Source of the DNA: Pseudomonas versuta
Lineage (GTDB): Bacteria; Pseudomonadota; Gammaproteobacteria; Pseudomonadales; Pseudomonadaceae
Reading direction: 5' to 3'
NCBI RefSeq assembly: GCF_001294575.1
Contig: NZ_CP012676.1
Span: forward strand, 3,362,001 to 3,426,000
DNA: 64,000 nt
Below are positions 58,003 through 64,000 of the stretch, one piece after another. The notes under the pieces are model-generated. The model was not told where the DNA came from. It saw nothing but the letters and a program-made list of their open reading frames with translations, and made no database searches. The position numbers and the translations under genes are program-made. The first letter of the stretch is position 1; each line of letters opens with the position of its first letter.

Positions 58003-58719
58003 CTATAGAGCGGCCAGTACCAAGTGCATGTAACGCGTAAGAATAGCGAGTCGGCCATCATCCGAATCTGGCTGCGCGCCGTTAAGTAGGCCCTGATATT
58101 CCATCCGACCGATTATCGCCGTCAAGACATTGGCGTCCAGCTGCGGCTGTTTAGAGCCCAGCACCTGAAATATCTGGCACGTACCCTGCCATAAAATCTG
58201 TTGATGGGCCCTGACCAGCAATGCCAGACGCGGGTTCAGCAACGCCGCCTGCAGGAACGCCTGTTCCGCCATGAGGTGTTCCCGACGGGTGAGTAACTGG
58301 TGCTGAACATAGCTGGCGGCCATACGGGCAATTTCATCAGCCAGTTGCGCGCGTGAGTGCGGGCTGCCATCGCCATAGGCCACCAGCTCACGCAACTGGC
58401 CTTCAGTGTTCAGCCACAGCTTGGCCATAAAGGCGGCGCTGCGCTCGACGTATTGGGCGAACGTGTCGTTAAGCAGGTCATCAATATCCTTGAAGTAGTA
58501 GGTGGTCGCCGATAACGGTACGCCCGCTTCAGCGGCAACGGCCCTGTGCCGTACACCGCGCACACCGTCACGCACGACAATGCGCATGGCCGCATCGAGA
58601 ATCTGCTGGCGGCGCTGCTCACTGCCATGGCGACTGGCCTTGCGCCCTTGATACTGCACACTTTCGGCGACTGCCGTAGCGACATGCGCCGCCCCTTCTT
58701 GAGCCCTGGCTAGGTTCAC
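58003..58719 (-). CDS. TetR-family transcriptional regulator
   Basis: Predicted DNA-binding regulator, 238 aa. After about 35 leader residues the helix-turn-helix lies at about 36-85 (RQQILDAAMRIVVRDGVRGVRHRAVAAEAG..) followed by TTYYFKDIDDLL, a TetR hallmark. The start is a GTG at 58719, chosen for its AAGGAG 6 nt upstream. As first gene of the TetR-lipoprotein-QEGLA operon it probably controls itself and both partners. Ligand unknown. Confidence 0.88.
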   Translation of the reverse strand: MNLARAQEGAAHVATAVAESVQYQGRKASRHGSEQRRQQILDAAMRIVVRDGVRGVRHRAVAAEAGVPLSATTYYFKDIDDLLNDTFAQYVERSAAFMAKLWLNTEGQLRELVAYGDGSPHSRAQLADEIARMAASYVQHQLLTRREHLMAEQAFLQAALLNPRLALLVRAHQQILWQGTCQIFQVLGSKQPQLDANVLTAIIGRMEYQGLLNGAQPDSDDGRLAILTRYMHLVLAAL

Positions 58720-58770
58720 GAAAGACTCCTTGTGTTGAAGACAATGGTGCTACTGAAGAGACTCAATGAT

Positions 58771-58847
58771 TGTGGGAGCCGGCTTGCCTGCGCTGACATC
58801 ATCTAACCACCATGCCCCCCTCCATCGCTGGCAAGCCAGCTCCCACA
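58771..58847. repeat. REP pair (GGCTTGCC type)
   Basis: TGTGGGAGCCGGCTTGCCTG and the inverse ATCGCTGGCAAGCCAGCTCC-CACA. A further half site GGCTCCCACA lies at 58874-58883. They lie in the 231-bp gap between the TetR gene and lysS. Confidence 0.8.
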
Positions 58848-58911
58848 GCAGGCTGTCCCTGACATCAGGCCCCGGCTCCCACAATCGGGCCATGGCCAGG
58901 TGTCAGGCAAT

Positions 58912-58939
58912 AAAAAGCCGCCTCGGTCGGCGGCTTTTT
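58912..58939 (-). terminator. Intrinsic terminator of lysS
   Basis: AAAAAGCCGCC (58912-58922) and GGCGGCTTTTT (58929-58939) form an 11-bp stem with T-runs, 11 bp downstream of the lysS stop on the minus strand. Confidence 0.85.
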
Positions 58940-58950
58940 ACTTCGTATCG

Positions 58951-60453
58951 TTACGCCTGTGGCCGCATATGCGGGAACAGGATGACATCGCGAATCGACG
59001 GTGAGTTGGTCAGCAGCATGACCAGACGGTCGATACCGATACCTTCACCGGCAGTCGGCGGCATGCCGTATTCCAGTGCACGTACGAAGTCGGCATCGTA
59101 ATGCATGGCTTCGTCATCGCCCGCGTCCTTGTCAGCGACCTGGGCCATGAAGCGCTCGGCCTGGTCTTCTGCATCGTTAAGCTCGGAGTAAGCGTTGGCG
59201 ATTTCACGGCCACCGATAAACAGCTCAAAACGATCGGTCACGTTCGGGTTGTCGTCGTTACGACGGGCCAGCGGCGACACTTCAAACGGGTACTGGGTAA
59301 TGAAATGCGGCTGCTCCAGCTTGTGCTCGACCAGTTCTTCGAAAATCATCACCTGCAGCTTGCCCAGACCTTCGAAGCCCAGCACCTTGGCGCCGGCCTT
59401 CTTGGCAATGGCACGTGCCTTGTCGATGTCCTGCAGGTCGTCAGCGGTCAGTTCCGGGTTGTACTTGAGGATCGAGTCGAACACCGACAGCCGCACGAAC
59501 GGCTCGCCGAAATGGAACACCTTGTCGCCGTACGGCACGTCGGTGGTTCCGAGAACAAGCTGAGCCAGTTCGCGGAACAGTTCCTCGGTCAGGTCCATGT
59601 TGTCTTCGTAATCGGCATACGCCTGGTAGAACTCAAGCATGGTGAATTCTGGGTTGTGACGGGTCGAGACACCTTCGTTACGGAAGTTGCGGTTGATCTC
59701 GAATACTTTCTCGAAGCCGCCCACCACCAGACGCTTGAGGAACAGTTCAGGCGCGATGCGCAGGAACATGTCCATGTCCAGGGCGTTGTGATGGGTCTCG
59801 AACGGCTTGGCCGCTGCACCGCCCGGGATGGTTTGCAGCATCGGCGTTTCCACTTCAAGGAAGTCGCGCTGCATCAGGAAGCTGCGAATGTGCGCAATCA
59901 CCTGGGAACGTACACGGAAGGTGTGACGCACTTCTTCGTTGACGATCAGGTCAACGTAACGCTGGCGGTAGCGCTGCTCGGTGTCGGTCAGACCGTGATG
60001 CTTGTCCGGCAGCGGGCGCAGGGATTTGGTCAGCAGGCGCACGCTGGTCATTTCAACGTACAGGTCGCCTTTGCCGGAACGGGCCAGGGTGCCTTCGGCA
60101 GCGATGATGTCGCCCAGGTCCCAGGTCTTCACGGCGGCCAGGGTTTCTTCCGGCAGGGTCTTGCGGTTGACGTAGACCTGGATGCGCCCGGTCATGTCCT
60201 GGATCACCATGAACGAACCACGGTTAAGCATGATGCGACCAGCAACCTTGACCGGGATGGCGGCTTCAGCCAGCTCTTCCTTGGTCTTGTCGGCGTACTT
60301 CTTCTGCAGGTCGGCGCAGTAGTTGTCGCGACGGAAGTCATTCGGGAAGGCATTGCCCTTGGCGCGCTCGGCTGCAAGTTTTTCCTTGCGCAGGGCGATC
60401 AGGGTGTTTTCTTCCTGTTGCAGGTCTTGCGGGTCGAGTTGTTGGTCGCTCAT
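58951..60453 (-). CDS. lysS: Lysyl-tRNA synthetase (class II)
   Basis: Charges tRNA-Lys. It is 500 aa: N-terminal OB-fold anticodon-binding domain (about 65-175; [19 protein letters not shown]), then the class II core with motif 1 around [16 protein letters not shown], motif 2 [21 protein letters not shown] and motif 3 [20 protein letters not shown]. It follows prfB across 116 bp, the prfB-lysS order of gammaproteobacteria. Confidence 0.98.
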   Translation of the reverse strand: MSDQQLDPQDLQQEENTLIALRKEKLAAERAKGNAFPNDFRRDNYCADLQKKYADKTKEELAEAAIPVKVAGRIMLNRGSFMVIQDMTGRIQVYVNRKTLPEETLAAVKTWDLGDIIAAEGTLARSGKGDLYVEMTSVRLLTKSLRPLPDKHHGLTDTEQRYRQRYVDLIVNEEVRHTFRVRSQVIAHIRSFLMQRDFLEVETPMLQTIPGGAAAKPFETHHNALDMDMFLRIAPELFLKRLVVGGFEKVFEINRNFRNEGVSTRHNPEFTMLEFYQAYADYEDNMDLTEELFRELAQLVLGTTDVPYGDKVFHFGEPFVRLSVFDSILKYNPELTADDLQDIDKARAIAKKAGAKVLGFEGLGKLQVMIFEELVEHKLEQPHFITQYPFEVSPLARRNDDNPNVTDRFELFIGGREIANAYSELNDAEDQAERFMAQVADKDAGDDEAMHYDADFVRALEYGMPPTAGEGIGIDRLVMLLTNSPSIRDVILFPHMRPQA

Positions 60454-60569
60454 GTCTTAAAAAATTCCATCACAGGTTCGTTGCCCCCGCCTTGCAGCAG
60501 GGGGAAGCGGGCTTTAGCGCGCCTTGAAGGCATCGCACCGGCTGCGCACTTTACGTGTTGTTACGCGAC

Positions 60570-61665
60570 TTACAGCCCTTGTTTCAGGCTGGCAATCAGG
60601 TATTCGTCGATATCGCCGTCGAGTACCTTGTCGCAATCGCTGCGCTCGATATTGGTACGCAAATCCTTGATCCGCGAGGCATCGAGAACGTACGAGCGGA
60701 TCTGATGACCCCAGCCGATATCCGACTTGGTATCTTCCAGGGCCTGGGAGGCAGCGTTACGCTTCTGCACTTCCTGCTCGTAAAGACGTGCCCGCAACAT
60801 TTTCATGGCGGTGTCTTTGTTCGCATGCTGGGATCGTTCGTTCTGGCAGCACACCACAGTGTTGGTCGGAACGTGGGTAATACGCACGGCCGAGTCGGTG
60901 GTGTTTACGTGCTGACCGCCCGCACCGGACGAACGATAGGTATCGATTCGCAGGTCTGAGGGGTTGATGTCGATTTCGATGTTGTCGTCGATTTCCGGCG
61001 AAACAAATACGGCCGAGAACGAGGTGTGACGACGGTTGCCCGAATCGTAGGGGCTTTTACGGACCAGACGATGGACGCCAATCTCGGTGCGCAACCAGCC
61101 AAATGCGTATTCGCCTTTGATGTGTACAGTTGCACCTTTGATCCCGGCCACTTCACCGGCAGACAGCTCCATGATGGTGGCATCGAAGCCGCGCTTGTCG
61201 GCCCAGCGCAAATACATCCGCAACAGGATATTGGCCCAGTCTTGCGCCTCGGTACCGCCAGAGCCTGCCTGAATGTCCAGGTAAGCGTTGTTGGCGTCCA
61301 TCTCACCGCTGAACATGCGGCGGAATTCGAGTTTTTCAAGGGCTTCGCGCAGACGTTCGACTTCAGCGGCAACGTCATCGACAGCGGCCTGGTCTTCTTC
61401 CTCGGCGGACATCAGCAGCAGGTCTTTGGCATCGGCCAGACCTGTGTGCATCTCATCAAGGGTTTCAACGATTTGCGCCAGAAGGGAGCGCTCGCGCCCC
61501 AGTTCCTGGGCGTACGAAGGGTTGTTCCAGACACTCGGATCTTCAAGCTCGCGATTGACTTCGGTCAGACGCTCATGCTTTTGATCGTAGTCAAAGATAC
61601 CCCCGAATAGTTTCGGAGCGCTCTGACAAGTCCTTGATGCTGTTAAGGATCGGGTTGATTTCCAT
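60570..61665 (-). CDS. prfB: Peptide chain release factor 2 (programmed +1 frameshift)
   Basis: Recognises UAA and UGA stops. It is made only after a +1 shift: frame one runs ATG 61665 to CTT (codon 24, 61596-61594), then TGA (61593-61591). Skipping one base continues as GAC-TAC (from 61592) to 60570, giving 364 aa. The shift site CGGGGG-TAT-CTT-TGA-C with its internal Shine-Dalgarno-like GGGGG matches the E. coli one. GGQ is at 249-251 in GAGGQH. The anticodon tripeptide, SPF in E. coli, reads SPY at 204-206. It lies upstream of lysS. Confidence 0.96.
61590..61604 (-). promoter_or_regulatory. prfB autoregulatory frameshift site
   Basis: Minus strand GGGGGTATCTTTGAC: SD-like G-run 3 nt before CTT, slippery CTT-T, in-frame TGA with C after it (a weak stop context). 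Low RF2 gives more pausing and shifting, hence more RF2. Confidence 0.93.
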
Positions 61666-61790
61666 GGCTGGCGGCACTCGTAGGCGATTTTTACAAAGCC
61701 GGGGAGTATACCGTAAACAGCCCGTATCAGCAGCCCGTCTAGCGGGGTAAGACTCGATGAATTCAGGCAGATGGTGCCGTCAGAATCATC

Positions 61791-61879
61791 TGTAGTGGCT
61801 GTCGAGGTACGAGGCCGGGATGAGGTCGCGCATGCCTCCAGGAAACGGGTTGCTAGGCAACCCTTCGCCAGCGACTACG
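61791..61879. repeat. Diverged TGTAGTCGCTG-type element
   Basis: TGTAGTGGCTGTCGAGGTACGAGGC on the left and CGCCAGCGACTACGA on the right are degenerate inverted ends like those at 56023-56120. The right end overlaps the wspR stop codon (61875-61877). It lies in the 209-bp prfB-wspR gap. Confidence 0.55.
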
Positions 61880-62879
61880 ACGCAACCCCTACCTGGTTAC
61901 GCCCATTGTTCTTGGCCAGGTACAACCCTTTGTCCGCTGCGGAAATAAGCTCACGGCAGTTGCCGCCCTGCTGCGGCGTCTGGGTCGCCAGACCAATGCT
62001 GATGGTCAGGCTGCTGCCTTCACCGGGTGAGATGTGCGGGATTTTCAGCACTTGCACCGCCTGGCGCAGTTTTTCCGCCACCAGCCGGGCACCGCCCAAG
62101 GAGGTATTGGGCAACACAATGGCAAACTCTTCACCACCGTATCGGGCCGGCAAGTCGGATGGACGGCTACTGGCGTCGCGAATGGCCGCGGCCACCTTGC
62201 GCAACGCTTCATCGCCATCCAGATGCCCAAAGCTGTCGTTGTAAGACTTGAAATAGTCGACGTCGATCATCAACAAGGACAGCTGGGTCTGCTCGCGCGC
62301 GGCACGGCGCCACTCCAGCTCCAGGTATTCATCGAAATGCCGGCGATTGGACAGCCCGGTCAGACCGTCGGAGTTCATCAGCCGCTGCAATACCAGATTG
62401 GTGTCCAGCAATTGCTGCTGACTGACCCGCAAGGCGCGGTAAGCCGCATCACGCTGCAACAACGTCGTGTAAGAGCGCGAGTGATAACGGATTCGCGCCA
62501 CCAGCTCAATGTTATCGGGCAGCTTCACCAGATAGTCATTGGCTCCGGCGGCAAAGGCCGCACTTTTGATCAGCGGGTCTTCCTTGGTGGAGAGCACGAT
62601 GATCGGGATATTCTGCGTGGCCGGGTGGTTGCGGTATTCGCGCACCAGGGTCAGCCCGTCTAGCCCTGGCATGACCAAGTCCTGCAGGATCACCGTCGGT
62701 TTAATGCGAATGGCCTGGGCAATCGCCTGATGGGGATCGGCACAGAAATGAAAATCTATGTTCGGCTCCAGCGCCAGCCCGCGACGTACGGCTTCGCCGA
62801 TCATCGCCTGATCGTCTACCAGCAACACCATGGCCGAGTTTTCGTCAGTTTTAACGTCGTCCAACTGCAAGTCATTCAT
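61875..62879 (-). CDS. wspR: Response regulator diguanylate cyclase WspR
   Basis: Output of the Wsp surface-sensing pathway: phosphorylation by WspE raises c-di-GMP synthesis and biofilm formation. It is 334 aa: receiver domain (about 15-135) with phospho-acceptor Asp67 in LQDLVMPG, a coiled-coil stalk (about 140-170), then GGDEF domain with active site GGEEF (248-252) and inhibitory I-site RPSD (239-242) exactly five residues before it. So it should be active and subject to c-di-GMP feedback. It is 52 bp downstream of wspF. Confidence 0.96.
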   Translation of the reverse strand: MNDLQLDDVKTDENSAMVLLVDDQAMIGEAVRRGLALEPNIDFHFCADPHQAIAQAIRIKPTVILQDLVMPGLDGLTLVREYRNHPATQNIPIIVLSTKEDPLIKSAAFAAGANDYLVKLPDNIELVARIRYHSRSYTTLLQRDAAYRALRVSQQQLLDTNLVLQRLMNSDGLTGLSNRRHFDEYLELEWRRAAREQTQLSLLMIDVDYFKSYNDSFGHLDGDEALRKVAAAIRDASSRPSDLPARYGGEEFAIVLPNTSLGGARLVAEKLRQAVQVLKIPHISPGEGSSLTISIGLATQTPQQGGNCRELISAADKGLYLAKNNGRNQVGVAS

Positions 62880-62931
62880 GCGCGTTCACCTGAATTACTA
62901 CCTTCAAGCCAGTCCTGCGGGGTTTTACCAG

Positions 62932-63942
62932 TCATTTGGCAAATATCTCCAGCAAGCGTGGCGCAATCTTGTTCAAGGGCCGAATTTCAACAGCGGCATC
63001 GATGGCCGCAGCCGCTTTGGGCATGCCATACACCGAACTGCTCTGCTGATCCTGGGCGATGGTGAGAAAACCTTGCTGGCGCATGAGCTTGAGGCCCTGA
63101 GCCCCGTCACGCCCCATGCCGGTCAACAGCACGCCTACCGCATCGCCATTCCAGTACCGGGCAATACTTTCAAAAAACACATCTATCGAAGGCCGGTATA
63201 TTTCGTTCACCGGCTCTGCGGTATAGGCCAGAGTGCCGTTCTTCAATAAACGGATGTGGTGGTTGGTCCCGGCCAGCAGAACCGTTCCCGCTTGCGGCGC
63301 CTCACCGTCTTGCGCCAGACGCACGTTCAGGCCGCACGAGCTGCTCAGCCACTCAGCCATGCCGGCAGCAAATACTTGATCGACATGCTGGACCAGCACG
63401 ATGGCTGCAGCAAAGTCCTGCGGCAGCCCTTTGAGCAGGCTTTCAAGCGCAGCCGGGCCACCTGCCGATGAGCCGATAGCCACCAGACCGCCGAGTACAC
63501 CCGAGACCCGGGGTTGAGCAGACACCTGGGCAACCCGCTTTTCACTTTGCCCGATCAACCAGCCAATATTGAGGATCTTGCGCAGCAAAGGGGCTGCAGC
63601 CTCTCTGGGATTGCTCCCGCCGAGCACGGGAGTGTCCACCACATCCAGCGCGCCAAAGCCCATGGCTTCGAACACCCGATGGACATTCTGTTCACGGTCG
63701 ACCGTGACAATCACGATGGCGCACGGGCTTTCTGCCATGATCCGCCGCGTGGCTTCGACTCCGTCCATCACCGGCATGATCAGGTCCATCAGGATCAGGT
63801 CCGGGGTGTTGGCAGCGCACTGCTGTACGGCCTCCAGCCCATTCGCCGCCACCCAGACCACTTGATGGGCAGCCTCGTAAGCCAGCGCCCGGCGCAAGGC
63901 CTCAACCGCCAGGGGCATATCGTTGACAATGGCGATTCTCAT
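62932..63942 (-). CDS. wspF: CheB-like methylesterase WspF
   Basis: Adaptation enzyme of the Wsp system that demethylates the receptor WspA; loss leads to constitutive WspR activity and wrinkled colonies. It is 336 aa: receiver domain with Asp53 in LMDLIMPVMDG, a linker, then the CheB esterase domain with the Ser nucleophile in AIGSSAGGPAALE (about 158-159), His186 in VLVQHVDQV and Asp near 279 in GMGRDGAQG. All catalytic parts look intact, so no sign of a wrinkly-spreader lesion here. Its ATG overlaps the wspE stop, with GGAGGA upstream. Confidence 0.96.
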   Translation of the reverse strand: MRIAIVNDMPLAVEALRRALAYEAAHQVVWVAANGLEAVQQCAANTPDLILMDLIMPVMDGVEATRRIMAESPCAIVIVTVDREQNVHRVFEAMGFGALDVVDTPVLGGSNPREAAAPLLRKILNIGWLIGQSEKRVAQVSAQPRVSGVLGGLVAIGSSAGGPAALESLLKGLPQDFAAAIVLVQHVDQVFAAGMAEWLSSSCGLNVRLAQDGEAPQAGTVLLAGTNHHIRLLKNGTLAYTAEPVNEIYRPSIDVFFESIARYWNGDAVGVLLTGMGRDGAQGLKLMRQQGFLTIAQDQQSSSVYGMPKAAAAIDAAVEIRPLNKIAPRLLEIFAK

Positions 63943-64000
63943 GTCCGGGCTCCTCCTATGAGTTCAACCACTGCATCAAGCAGGGCATCGTCATGGAAAC
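63939..64000 (-). CDS. wspE: C-terminal end of WspE (partial)
   Basis: Only the last 19 codons and the stop are in the window. The frame reads FHDDALLDAVVELIGGART and stops at 63939-63941, overlapping the wspF start as ATGA. A short amphipathic helix of this kind is the usual end of a CheY-like receiver domain, which is how the hybrid CheA-type kinase WspE ends. The name comes from operon order (wspE-wspF-wspR). Confidence 0.75.
   Translation of the reverse strand, partial: FHDDALLDAVVELIGGART

Noticed and set aside
60570..61665. prfB looked like a frameshifted pseudogene
   Set aside because: The shift is at the conserved CTT-TGA-C site with a G-rich internal Shine-Dalgarno; it is the programmed RF2 frameshift.
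62932..63942. A loss-of-function lesion in wspF (wrinkly-spreader type)
   Set aside because: The frame is full length with receiver Asp53 and esterase Ser, His and Asp motifs intact; no lesion is visible.

Overview
The window is core chromosome of a Pseudomonas, most likely of the P. fluorescens/P. putida side of the genus. The evidence is gene order (the rpsB-to-tilS envelope/replication block, mexL-mexJK, ppc-adk-tsaB, lysS-prfB-wspR-wspF-wspE), near-textbook protein sequences, and many intergenic REP palindromes with the pseudomonad cores GGAGCGAGCTTGCTCGCG and GGGAGCTGGCTTGCCAGCGA. I see no insertion sequence, prophage, integrase, CRISPR array, tRNA or rRNA.

Layout. (1) 10-20764, minus strand: one long run from rpsB and tsf (translation) through pyrH, frr, uppS, cdsA, dxr, rseP, bamA, skp, lpxD, fabZ, lpxA, lpxB, rnhB, dnaE and accA to tilS. 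It couples translation, isoprenoid/undecaprenyl and phospholipid precursors, outer-membrane assembly, lipid A synthesis and replication. Many junctions are ATGA or TAATG overlaps, broken by a few intrinsic terminators or attenuators. (2) 21139-25915, plus: map, glnD, dapC. (3) 26001-31865: a CPA1-type Na+/H+ antiporter (minus), a Spx/ArsC-like protein, dapD, and the csdA-csdE sulfur pair facing tcdA (tRNA ct6A cyclisation). (4) 32141-37564: ndvB (GH17+GT2 beta-glucan synthase), dapE, rlmA, an unknown 126-aa protein and a cold-shock protein. (5) 37804-45850: plsB, a YbaY-like lipoprotein, and the mexJK efflux operon divergent from its regulator mexL. (6) 45930-53126: rsmJ, an unknown internally duplicated protein, a DUF72 protein, tsaB, adk, ppc. 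(7) 53397-58719: two AlgU-regulon-type lipoproteins (DUF4398, lptF), then a minus-strand group with an alpha/beta hydrolase lipoprotein and a tight TetR-lipoprotein-QEGLA metallopeptidase operon. (8) 58951-64000: lysS, prfB (with its programmed frameshift), and the distal end of the Wsp surface-sensing operon (wspE end, wspF, wspR), which makes c-di-GMP.

Nothing here is an obvious new defence or mobile system. The items most worth a second look are: a one-codon gap in the catalytic HX4D motif of PlsB; the TetR-lipoprotein-HExxxH peptidase operon; a cold-shock mRNA leader bounded by a 10-bp inverted repeat; a perfect TetR-type palindrome upstream of ppc; and an unknown protein built on two 43-residue repeats.
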